Assembly: GCA_902806095.1 (NCBI GenBank)
Contig: CADCVF010000018.1
Location: forward strand, 1-64,000
DNA from: an uncultured Rubrobacteraceae bacterium
GTDB taxonomy: Bacteria > Actinomycetota > Rubrobacteria > Rubrobacterales > Rubrobacteraceae
Length of the DNA: 64,000 bases
Reading direction: 5' to 3'
Position numbers and translations under genes: made by a program. Positions 41,222 to 49,004 of the stretch are shown in pieces; position 1 is the first letter of the stretch; each line of letters starts with the position of its first letter. The notes under the pieces are model-generated. The model saw only the letters and a list, made by a program, of their open reading frames with translations. It did not search any database and was not told the DNA's origin.

Positions 41222-41707
41222 GTGTGTACGAGGCGGGTCGTGGGTGCTGTGAATCGAGAATCGGTGGCTGAGGGATCTTCGTTGCGGCTCGTCGACGAGT
41301 TCGCCGCTTTCGGGCCCTTGTACATGAAGTGGGTCAGGTCGCGTCTGCAGGACGGGGGGATGACGTACGCCAGGATGCGGTTGCTTGGGGCACTGCATTG
41401 CAACGGGCCCCAGATCATGAGCAGCATAAGCGACGAGCTCGGGGTTACCAGGCGCAACATCACGGCGTTGGTCGACGCGTTGGAAGAAGAAGGGTTGGTC
41501 AGGCGGAAGCCCCACCCTACGGACCGGCGGGCCACCGTCATAGAGATGACAGGGAGGGGCGAGCGGACCATGGACAGTATCTACGACGAACACCGCGCCG
41601 CCGTGGCCGAGCTGTTCGCGGAGTTGGACGAGGAAGACCGGAGGGAGCTCACCCGCATGCTCGGCGCCCTGCGCGAGGCGTTGAGGCGCGAAGGTATCTG
41701 CGGCTAG
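41222..41707 (+). CDS. MarR-family transcriptional regulator
   Basis: 161 residues from GTG 41222; a second GTG at 41240 is also possible, and GAGGAG at 41203-41208 serves either poorly. The winged-helix core reads MTYARMRLLGALHCNGPQIM, ISDELGVTRRNITALVDALE and LVRRKPHPTDRRATVIEMT. The family binds phenolic or oxidised ligands. Palindromes directly upstream overlap its own promoter and the start region of the divergent metallo-hydrolase, which argues for autoregulation and control of that gene. The following sugar operon begins 40 bases later and could be co-transcribed. Confidence 0.9.
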   Translation: MCTRRVVGAVNRESVAEGSSLRLVDEFAAFGPLYMKWVRSRLQDGGMTYARMRLLGALHCNGPQIMSSISDELGVTRRNITALVDALEEEGLVRRKPHPTDRRATVIEMTGRGERTMDSIYDEHRAAVAELFAELDEEDRRELTRMLGALREALRREGICG

Positions 41708-41747
41708 CGCGAGGGTAGGCGCGGGACCGGAACGTTGATTAGACTGG

Positions 41748-42731
41748 ATGGTTATGGCGCCCGAGACAGAACCCCTCGACGTGCTGACCATCGGGGAGAT
41801 GGTCGTTGATTTCATCTCTGTCGAGAAGACCGATACGCTGAGTAATGCGTCGACCTTCGAGCGGCATCTGGGAGGGTCGCCGGCCAACATCGCGGTCTAC
41901 GTCTCCAAGCTCGGGGGTACCTCGGCGGTGATCGCCAAGACCGGGATCGGGGCCTTCGGGCAGTTCCTCAAGAGCGAGCTCCAGCGCCACGGCGTCACGA
42001 CGGACTACCTGATGATGGACCATCGCACGCACACCACCGTCATCTTCGTCTCCTCCACCGCGGCCACCCCCGATTTCGAAGAGTTCCGGAGCGGCGACTA
42101 CCTGCTCAGGCCCGAGGAGATCTCGGATGAGGCCATCTCGCGCACAAAGATGGTCCACGCCTCGACCTTCGCGCTCTCGCTCGAGCCCTGCCGCTCGGCT
42201 GTACTAGGGGCCTTCCGCAGAGCCCGCGAGATGGGCAAGATCGTCTCGCTCGATCCGAACTACAGTAGGAGGGTCTGGCCCGACTACAAAGAGGCCAGGG
42301 GGGTCATCAGCGAAGCCTACCGCTACGTCGACGTGACCAAGCCCTCCGCCGACGACGCCAGACGGGTCTTCGGTCCTGGCTACGAACCCGAGCAGTACAT
42401 CGAGATGTTCCACGACCTCGGCGCGGAGATAGTCATCTTTACCATGGGAGATGAGGGCAATCTGATCTCCGAGAACGGTAGGATTACGGCCCACGTCCCA
42501 GCCAGGCCGGTCGCGGTCGTCGACGCCACGGGTGCCGGGGACGCCTTCTGGGCGGGCTTCCTCATGGCCACCCTCGAAGGCAACTCGGCCGTACACTCGG
42601 TGCTCTTCGCCCGTGAGATCGTCGAGCGGAAGCTGACTACCAAAGGTCCCCTCCCCTCGGAGATCGACCGCGAAGAGGTCTACGCCAGCCTGCAAGAGAG
42701 TCAGGCCGGGGCGAAGAGACAGAAAGGATGA
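41748..42731 (+). CDS. PfkB-family carbohydrate kinase
   Basis: 327 residues of the ribokinase/PfkB family. N-terminal signature LTIGEMVVDFIS, the substrate lid FERHLGGSPANIAVYVSKLG and the catalytic anion-hole motif ATGAGDAFWAGFL with base D265 are intact. It phosphorylates a sugar, most likely fructose or a related ketose, using ATP in the cytoplasm. It stands at the head of a three-gene operon. The kinase domain fused to the next gene is a close paralogue (both have ...VDFIS, LGGxxANxAVYVxKLGG and HASTFALS/HTSAFALS), so a duplication occurred. Start ATG 41748; ATG 41754 is an alternative. Confidence 0.9.
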   Translation: MVMAPETEPLDVLTIGEMVVDFISVEKTDTLSNASTFERHLGGSPANIAVYVSKLGGTSAVIAKTGIGAFGQFLKSELQRHGVTTDYLMMDHRTHTTVIFVSSTAATPDFEEFRSGDYLLRPEEISDEAISRTKMVHASTFALSLEPCRSAVLGAFRRAREMGKIVSLDPNYSRRVWPDYKEARGVISEAYRYVDVTKPSADDARRVFGPGYEPEQYIEMFHDLGAEIVIFTMGDEGNLISENGRITAHVPARPVAVVDATGAGDAFWAGFLMATLEGNSAVHSVLFAREIVERKLTTKGPLPSEIDREEVYASLQESQAGAKRQKG

Positions 42732-42735
42732 GCGG

Positions 42736-45252
42736 ATGCACGTCGCCTTCATAAACCCGCAGGGGAACTTCGATCCCGATGACTCCTACTGGACGGCCCA
42801 CCCCGACTTCGGCGGGCAGCTCGTCTACGTCAAGGAGCTGGCACTGGCGATGGGCAACCTCGGCCACAAGGTAGACATCGTGACGCGCCGCATAGTGGAC
42901 CCCGACTGGCCCGAGTTCGCCTCGGATACAGACGCTTATCCTGACGCACCGAACGTACGCATACTGCGCATCCCCTGCGGGCCCGATACATTCTTGCCCA
43001 AAGAGGAGCTCTGGCCTTATCTCGGCACCGAGTTCGTGCCGCGCCTGCTCGAGCTCTACGAGACCGAGGACTCGCTGCCCGACGCCCTAACGGCCCACTA
43101 CGGCGATGGAGGACTCTGCGCGGCCCTGATCGAGGAGCGTACAGGTATTCCCTTCAGCTTTACGGCCCACTCTTTAGGCGCGCAGAAGATGGACAAGATG
43201 AAGATCCTACGCGCCGACATCGCGGAGGTTGACGCCCGCTACCACTTCTCAAGCCGCATCGTGGCCGAGCGTCTGGCGATGAACCACTCGAATGTGAACG
43301 TCACGAGCACCTCCCAGGAGCGCTTCAACCAGTACACCCACAACGCCTACAGGGGCGCCGTGGACCCGACCGATGACAACCGTTTCGCCGCCGTGCCGCC
43401 AGGTGTGGCCCTGCACATCTTCGACAAGTCTGTCCGCTCCGAGAAGGAAGAGGAGATCAGGGATCTAGTAGTTGCATCATTGGGGCGCGACCTGCGCCCC
43501 GACCGTGTCGGCCTACCTTGTGTCGTCGCCTCGAGCAGGTTCGATCCCAAAAAGAACCACCTGGCGCTCGTCGAGGCGTTCGCGGGAAGCCCTACCCTGC
43601 GCGAGTCGGCGAACCTGGTGATCCTGACCGGAAGCCTGGATAACCCGCTCGAAGACTACGGCGCGGCCAAGGACGAGGAACGAGCCGTTCTCGACTCCCT
43701 GATGGAGGTCATAGACCGGACGCGGATGCGGGGCGAGGTCTCGATGTTCGCCGTTCGCGGCCAGCGCGCGCTCGCCGCTACGTACCGTCACCTTGCCGGA
43801 CAGCGCTCCGTCTTCGCGCTCACGGCGCTCTACGAGCCGTTCGGGCTCGCTCCGTTGGAGGCGATGGCCGCTGGCCTTCCTGCGGTCGTCACCAAGTTCG
43901 GCGGCCCCAGCGAGTCCATGCGCGAGGGCGATGAGGAGTACGGCATCCTCGTCGACCCGACCGACCCCGAGGATGTCGGGGCCGGGCTTCACACCCTGAC
44001 AGGCAACCCGGAGATATGGGAACGTTACGCCAGAGCCGGCTACGACCGCGTTCTCGCCCGCTACACCTGGGAGAGGACCGCAGAAGGATACCTGGAGGCG
44101 ATCTCAGGCAGAGAGAGCGACGCCGTGAGAGGACGCGAGGTGGGCGCGACGACCCTGCACGCCGGCGACGACCCGGGCATGATCTCCGAGAACGGCGCTC
44201 ATTCTCCTGGGCGCTTGCCTATCCCCTCTTACTTCACGGATCCCGCTTCCGGAGGCGGAGTCTCGCTCGAGAGGCTCGACGACCTCTACTACGTGCTCGA
44301 CCTCCTCGCTGTTGGCGAGACTATAGTCGACTTCATCTCGCACGAGATGGCCCACTCCTTGAGAACCGCGGGCCAGTTCTCCCGCTACCTCGGTGGCCAG
44401 TCGGCCAACGTCGCCGTCTACGTCGCCAAGCTCGGAGGACGCTCGGCCATAATCACGAAGCTAGGGTCCGATTACTTCGGCGAGTACGTCGAGGACCAGC
44501 TCCAGCACCACGGGGTAAACACCGAAGCCGTAAGCCGCACGAGCGAGGCGGCGACGACCAACGCCTTCGTCACCCGCACCGTCAGCATCCCTGACTTCCA
44601 GGTCAACCGGGGCGCCGACGCACTCCTCGCCGTACGCCAGGTAGACGAGGAGATGATCTCCCGCGCCCGCATCGTCCACACTTCGGCCTTCGCCCTCTCG
44701 AAGGACCCTCAGCGACTCGCCGTCAGGCGGGCCATGAGGCTAGGGAGCCGCTTCGGCAAGATCGTCACCCTCGACCCGAACTACGACCCGCGCGTCTGGC
44801 CAGACAAGGTCGAGGCCTGGGAGGTCCTCGCCGAGGTGATGCCCTACGTGACGATCGTCAAGCCCTCACTCGAAGACGCCCGCCGCCTCTTCGACGTCAA
44901 CATGGACGAGGAGACGCTGGAGGAGACGGCCATCAGCGAGTTCCACGACCTCGGCGCGAAGATTGTCATCCTCACCCGTTCTGGCGGCATCGTCACCGTC
45001 TCGGACAACGGCAACGTCGAGCGCGTCGGCCCGTTGCCGAAGGTGAAGATCGAGAACGTCACGGGAGCCCGCGACGCCTTCTGGTCGGCGCTCCTCATGG
45101 CCCACCTCGACGGCAAGGACTGGCCGGAGGCCGTCCACTTCGCCCACGAGGTCGCGAGCCTGAAACTGAGGGTCGAGGGACACGTCGAGCGTATGATCGA
45201 CCGCGAGAGCCTCTACGCCGGCCTGGGGTCCGCCGGTCAGCGGGCCACCTAG
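42736..45252 (+). CDS. Sucrose-phosphate-synthase-like glycosyltransferase fused to a degenerate PfkB kinase domain
   Basis: 838 residues. Residues 1 to about 460 are a GT-B glycosyltransferase (GT4): N-terminal HVAFINPQGNFDP...FGGQLVYVKELALAM, TAHSLGAQK, SRFDPKKNHLALVEAF and YEPFGLAPLEAMAAGLPAVV with the ExxE pair. This resembles sucrose-phosphate and mannosylfructose-phosphate synthases, which join a sugar from an NDP-sugar to fructose 6-phosphate. After a linker (about 460-525) a PfkB domain follows (LLAVGETIVDFIS, LGGQSANVAVYVAKLGG). Its catalytic GAGD reads GARD (residues 777-780; Arg codon CGC at 45070-45072) although the base Asp is kept. The domain may be regulatory or impaired. The start follows the kinase stop by four bases. 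Confidence 0.87.
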   Translation: MHVAFINPQGNFDPDDSYWTAHPDFGGQLVYVKELALAMGNLGHKVDIVTRRIVDPDWPEFASDTDAYPDAPNVRILRIPCGPDTFLPKEELWPYLGTEFVPRLLELYETEDSLPDALTAHYGDGGLCAALIEERTGIPFSFTAHSLGAQKMDKMKILRADIAEVDARYHFSSRIVAERLAMNHSNVNVTSTSQERFNQYTHNAYRGAVDPTDDNRFAAVPPGVALHIFDKSVRSEKEEEIRDLVVASLGRDLRPDRVGLPCVVASSRFDPKKNHLALVEAFAGSPTLRESANLVILTGSLDNPLEDYGAAKDEERAVLDSLMEVIDRTRMRGEVSMFAVRGQRALAATYRHLAGQRSVFALTALYEPFGLAPLEAMAAGLPAVVTKFGGPSESMREGDEEYGILVDPTDPEDVGAGLHTLTGNPEIWERYARAGYDRVLARYTWERTAEGYLEAISGRESDAVRGREVGATTLHAGDDPGMISENGAHSPGRLPIPSYFTDPASGGGVSLERLDDLYYVLDLLAVGETIVDFISHEMAHSLRTAGQFSRYLGGQSANVAVYVAKLGGRSAIITKLGSDYFGEYVEDQLQHHGVNTEAVSRTSEAATTNAFVTRTVSIPDFQVNRGADALLAVRQVDEEMISRARIVHTSAFALSKDPQRLAVRRAMRLGSRFGKIVTLDPNYDPRVWPDKVEAWEVLAEVMPYVTIVKPSLEDARRLFDVNMDEETLEETAISEFHDLGAKIVILTRSGGIVTVSDNGNVERVGPLPKVKIENVTGARDAFWSALLMAHLDGKDWPEAVHFAHEVASLKLRVEGHVERMIDRESLYAGLGSAGQRAT

Positions 45253-45255
45253 CCG

Positions 45256-46347
45256 ATGACGGCCGAACGCAAGATAACAAACCTCCAGGCCCTGATCTCC
45301 GACCTCTCCCCGGAAGACCGCGCCCTCGCCGAGCGCATCTTCGACGTCTCGACGACGACGGGACGCCTCGACCCCCCAAAGGCGATGCACGCCTGGATCG
45401 AGAAGTCTTTTGGCACGGTCGAGCACGTCACCACCCAGCGTATCGTGAAGGTCACCAACCGCATCACCCTGGAAGGCACGCTCTTCAACGAGCTGCGCGC
45501 CTCCCGCCCGCTCGACACAGGCGTCAGCCTCGACCTCGACCGCGAGATAGCCGCCACGGAAGGCGATCCCTTCTGCCACCCGAAAGACGGCACCCCGGCG
45601 GACGTCTTCGGCCGCGTCGAGGGCGAGCACGCGATCACGGCCTCGAACGTCGCCAAGTACGACGGCTTCCACGGCGTCATCGTCTTCGATGACCACAACC
45701 CCCTCCACCTCACGCCCGAGAAGGTCTCAGGCTACGTCTCCGTGGGCCTGGAATGGAGCCGCAAAGCCCTCGAAGCCGACCCTGAGGCGCTCTACCCTTT
45801 CCTGATGTGGAACTGTCTCTGGCGGGCCGGCGGCTCCATCATCCACGGCCACGCACAGGTCACGGCAACCCGAGGCTCTCACTACCCGAAAGTCGAACGC
45901 CTCCGGCGCAACGCTTCGGCTTACAAACGAGAGCACGGCTCCGATTACTTCTCAGACGTCCACAGCATCCACGATTCTCTAGGCCTCGACATCCCCTTGG
46001 AGGGCGTCCACGCGTTCGCGAGCCTCTCCCCCATCAAGGAGAAGGAGCTGGTCGTGATCGGGAGCGAGCCCGGTGACGAATCCCTGAGCCGCGCGGTCGG
46101 CGCCCTGTTGCAGGGCTACGTCGGGGAGCTCGGTGTCCGCGCCTTCAACGTCGCGTTCTACATGCCCCCGCTCGGTCCAGCGCAGGAAGATTGGTCGGAC
46201 TTCCCGACGGTCGTCTACATCGTGGACCGGGGCGACCCGGCGAACCGTACCTCGGATATGGGGGCGATGGAGCTCTACGCCGCCTCCGTCGTCGCCTCGG
46301 ACCCCTTCCGGGTTGCCGAAGCGCTGCGCGATAACCTGCCCAGCTGA
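45256..46347 (+). CDS. GalT-like (HIT-superfamily) nucleotidylyltransferase
   Basis: 363 residues. The HIT-type catalytic motif reads IIHGHAQ (H197, H199, Q201), as in galactose-1-phosphate uridylyltransferase and ADP-glucose phosphorylase, where the second histidine carries the nucleotidyl group. Family features also appear in CHPKDGTPADVFGRVEGEHA and FASLSPIKEKELVVIG; no zinc cysteine pairs are evident. It should interconvert a sugar 1-phosphate and an NDP-sugar, providing the donor for the glycosyltransferase encoded four bases upstream, or recycling it. The nucleotide and sugar cannot be read from the sequence. Last intact gene of the operon. Confidence 0.78.
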   Translation: MTAERKITNLQALISDLSPEDRALAERIFDVSTTTGRLDPPKAMHAWIEKSFGTVEHVTTQRIVKVTNRITLEGTLFNELRASRPLDTGVSLDLDREIAATEGDPFCHPKDGTPADVFGRVEGEHAITASNVAKYDGFHGVIVFDDHNPLHLTPEKVSGYVSVGLEWSRKALEADPEALYPFLMWNCLWRAGGSIIHGHAQVTATRGSHYPKVERLRRNASAYKREHGSDYFSDVHSIHDSLGLDIPLEGVHAFASLSPIKEKELVVIGSEPGDESLSRAVGALLQGYVGELGVRAFNVAFYMPPLGPAQEDWSDFPTVVYIVDRGDPANRTSDMGAMELYAASVVASDPFRVAEALRDNLPS

Positions 46348-46387
46348 TCCAAGCCCCTTTCCCACAAAGTCACCCAGAAGCCGACTG

Positions 46388-46543
46388 TTGCCCTATCTAC
46401 ACGCCTTCTGGAACCCCGGTCCGGAGCCTGCGAGGATCATCGAGATCTTCTCTCCTGCCGGATTCGAGAGGTATTTCGAAGGGCTGGCCACCGGGCCGTC
46501 GGTGCCAGCTATCTCGAAACCTCCTTTAATCGTTGCCTTCTGA
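46388..46543 (+). pseudogene. C-terminal fragment of a cupin-domain protein
   Basis: The frame to the TGA at 46541-46543 reads LPYLHAFWNPGPEPARIIEI then FSPAGFERYFEGLA, which is the second cupin motif and tail (PHAFxNxGxEPARxLxIFSPxGFExFFxxL) of small single-domain cupins. The first cupin motif with the metal-binding histidines is missing and upstream sequence is unrelated. The fragment overlaps the end of the convergent DtxR gene. Judged a remnant. Confidence 0.6.
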
Positions 46544-47218
46544 GGAATCGCGGACGAAGATCGAAGCGGACACCGGCCACCCGAGCGGATGCCGGTGGCC
46601 TTCCTCGTCCTCGACGATCACTACGCCGTCGACGACCCGCGCTTCTTTCACCGCAAGGTGCTTTCCGAGGGTAATCCCGCGTTCCGCTAAGTAATCGAGT
46701 ACCCGACCGTCTTCGTCGCGCACTCGGGAGATGAGTACGCGCCCGCCCACCTCCACCTCGCTCAAGGGAAGGTCCCCCTCGAAGACTGGGAATCCGTAGG
46801 CGGCCGGGATGGGGGCGCCGTAAGGATCTCGCTCTGGATGGCCGAGGTGCTCGGCTAGCCTCTCGGCGAACCCCTCGTCAAAGAGCCCGTGCTCCAGCTT
46901 CTGTGCGGCCTCATGCACCTCCTGCCAGGGGTAGCCGAGGCGCTCGAGCAAGAAGGTCTCGATGAGGCGGTGGCGCCGGATGAGACGCAGGGTTTCGATA
47001 CGCCCCTCCCCGGTGAGCGAGGCTCCTTTGTAGCGCTTGTACTCTACGAGGCCCATATCCCGCAACCGTGCGAACATGCTTGTGACCGATGCCGGGGCGA
47101 TCGAGAGACGCTCAGAAACCTCCTTCGTGGAGGCGATACTTGTGCCAGCCACCGACCAGATGGCCTTCAGGTAGTCCCTGATCGAGGGGGAAAGCCGTTG
47201 CCGATCCAGGTCCGTCAT
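46526..47218 (-). CDS. DtxR/MntR-family metal-dependent regulator (first paralogue)
   Basis: 230 residues. The N-terminal winged helix reads LSPSIRDYLKAIWSVAGTSI, KEVSERLSIAPASVTSMFAR and LVEYKRYKGASLTGEGR. The metal-binding and dimerisation domain has RHRLIETFLLERLGYPWQEV, EAAQKLEHGLFDEGFAERLA and the DtxR hallmark HPERDPYGAPIP. A C-terminal FeoA/SH3-like domain ends near HPLGWPVSASIFV. It senses Mn2+ or Fe2+ and represses metal genes. It is the last gene of the leftward oxidase-ZIP-Rieske operon. A paralogue of the same architecture (50227-50907) lies at the other end of the island. Confidence 0.92.
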   Translation of the reverse strand: MTDLDRQRLSPSIRDYLKAIWSVAGTSIASTKEVSERLSIAPASVTSMFARLRDMGLVEYKRYKGASLTGEGRIETLRLIRRHRLIETFLLERLGYPWQEVHEAAQKLEHGLFDEGFAERLAEHLGHPERDPYGAPIPAAYGFPVFEGDLPLSEVEVGGRVLISRVRDEDGRVLDYLAERGITLGKHLAVKEARVVDGVVIVEDEEGHRHPLGWPVSASIFVRDSSEGND

Positions 47219-47255
47219 CGTCGTCCCTTCAGGTGCTCTCGTGAAGAAGCCGGCC

Positions 47256-47717
47256 TCAAACCCTGACCACCTTGTCGCCTTCGACCTTCACGGGAATCTC
47301 CGGCAGCGGTCTGGTGGCGGGTCCGTTCAGTACCTCGGCCCCGCTCTGCGGGTCGAAGATAGAGCCGTGGCAGGGGCATTCAAGCGTGTCCTCGCTCCTG
47401 TCGTAGGCGACCACGCAGCCCATGTGGGTGCAGATGGCGGAGTAGGCCGCGAACTCCCCATCCTCCAGCCGCAACAGCACCGCCGGCTCCCCGGAGCCGG
47501 CGTCGGTGAAGGGAACAGCGGAGCCAGGCTTAACCCCGGACGCCTCCGCGATGGTCTCGCCCTCGCCGACCTCCGGGCCGCCGTCGAGCGGTTTTCCGCC
47601 ACCGGGTTCGACTTCTGCGGAACCCCCGCAGGAGGCCAGGGGGGCGCAGGCGGCCCCCAGGCCCAGGGCGGCTCCCAACCGGACGAACCGCCTCCTCGAA
47701 ACGCGCTTCTCGCCCAA
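47256..47717 (-). CDS. Exported Rieske [2Fe-2S] protein
   Basis: 153 residues. The N-terminus has a twin-arginine-like signal (VSRRRFVRLGAALGLGAACA) ending in a possible lipobox LASC, so the mature protein may be a lipid-anchored outer-face protein. The cluster ligands are C and H in CTHMGC and CPCHGS, the full Rieske pattern. Without a fused oxygenase or cytochrome partner it is an electron-transfer protein. Position between a ZIP metal transporter and a metal regulator in one operon with a multicopper oxidase suggests it passes electrons in metal redox chemistry outside the membrane; this is inference. Confidence 0.9.
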   Translation of the reverse strand: MGEKRVSRRRFVRLGAALGLGAACAPLASCGGSAEVEPGGGKPLDGGPEVGEGETIAEASGVKPGSAVPFTDAGSGEPAVLLRLEDGEFAAYSAICTHMGCVVAYDRSEDTLECPCHGSIFDPQSGAEVLNGPATRPLPEIPVKVEGDKVVRV

Positions 47718-47741
47718 AACCGGCTCCGCCCGTACTGTCCT

Positions 47742-49004
47742 CTAGAGCGTCAAGAGGCCGGTGGCGTACATGATGGATACCCCGGCGGTCAGACCGACCA
47801 GGTTCAGCACCGAGAAGGCCGGCATCTTGGACTCGGCGGACTCCTGCAGGAGCAGCAGCCCGACCTCGTAGATGACCTGCACGAGGGCCCCCACCGCGAT
47901 GGCCAAGAAGACGCTCGCGAGCAGGTTGGAGTAGGCGAAGCCCGCGATCCAGGTGCCCAGGATGGCCGGTCCTCCTCCGAGCAGTGCCAGGGCGCCGAAG
48001 TGCCAGAGGCTCGGTCGCCTGTCGTCCTTGAGTACGGGAGCGGCGATCCCTACACCCTCGGTGATGTTGTGCAGGGTGAAGCCTATGACCAGGAAGGTCC
48101 CCAGGGCGGCCTCCCCAAGGGCGAAGGCGGCCCCGATGGCGAGCCCCTCCCCGAGGTTGTGCAATCCTATCCCGCCGGATATACGGTAAGAGGTCGGCAG
48201 GCCCGTTTGCTCGCGCCGGGAGAGGAGTTTGGATCCCAGGAGCCCGAACACCACCGTCAAAGAGGCCAGCAGAAGCACCAGCGGGACGCCGGAGAGGAAT
48301 CCCGGAAGCTCTCCGGCGATCTCCATGGCCTCGAACAGCGTGTCGATCACCAGGTAGGCCAGAAGCCCGATCGTGAGGGCCAGCACGAAGTTCATCCCCG
48401 CGGTGCCGACTCTGCGCAGGAACGGGTAGAACAACAGGCCCAAAGAGACCGGTATCACGCCGACGTAGAAGCCGATGAGGGCGTAGCGACCGAGGATGTC
48501 GGCCGAGAAGCCCGGCGTGAGCACGGCCAGGGGAACCTCTCCCTCGAAGGTGGCGCCGGTCTCGGAGATCAGGCCTATGGCGTACGCCTCGCCCTCCACC
48601 CAAGGGTAGGGGATGGTGATCGCCGCCGTTTCGCGGGGACTTATGGTGTTGGAAGGCTCCGCTTCGAAGTCCCACAGCGCCTCGTTTACCGAGACCTGCT
48701 CTATGGTCACCGGGTCGGGGCCGCCGTTGGTCACGCTCACGACGAACTTGCCCTCGCTGGGCATCGTCACCCTGTTCACGGTCAACTCCTCGACGGGCGG
48801 GACGTCCTCGCGCCCGATCCCGGCGCCGCCCACCACGATCAGGGCCAAAAGGATGCCGAGTCCCAAGAGCGGCAAGAGTCCCAGCATCACCCAGCCGGGA
48901 CCTCGCCCTTTGCCGGTCTCCAGCGCCCTATCAGGATGCGCCTCTTGCTGCGCGTCGCGGTCCATCTGCGCGTTCCTCTCTTGCGTGTCGCGTTCCATAC
49001 TCAC
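47742..49004 (-). CDS. ZIP-family metal transporter with an N-terminal extracytoplasmic domain
   Basis: 420 residues. Eight C-terminal helices carry the ZIP metal-site motifs GLHNLGEGLAIGAAFALG and TLHNITEGVGIAAP. Before them lies a membrane anchor (about residues 38-62), then a beta-rich extracytoplasmic domain of about 100 residues (VNRVTMPSEGKFVVSVTNGG, ISPRETAAITIPYPW) not usual in ZIP proteins. ZIP transporters import Zn, Mn or Fe. The start overlaps the oxidase stop by four bases, so the two are translationally coupled. The extra domain may receive metal from, or dock, the exported oxidase or Rieske protein. Confidence 0.85.
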   Translation of the reverse strand: MSMERDTQERNAQMDRDAQQEAHPDRALETGKGRGPGWVMLGLLPLLGLGILLALIVVGGAGIGREDVPPVEELTVNRVTMPSEGKFVVSVTNGGPDPVTIEQVSVNEALWDFEAEPSNTISPRETAAITIPYPWVEGEAYAIGLISETGATFEGEVPLAVLTPGFSADILGRYALIGFYVGVIPVSLGLLFYPFLRRVGTAGMNFVLALTIGLLAYLVIDTLFEAMEIAGELPGFLSGVPLVLLLASLTVVFGLLGSKLLSRREQTGLPTSYRISGGIGLHNLGEGLAIGAAFALGEAALGTFLVIGFTLHNITEGVGIAAPVLKDDRRPSLWHFGALALLGGGPAILGTWIAGFAYSNLLASVFLAIAVGALVQVIYEVGLLLLQESAESKMPAFSVLNLVGLTAGVSIMYATGLLTL

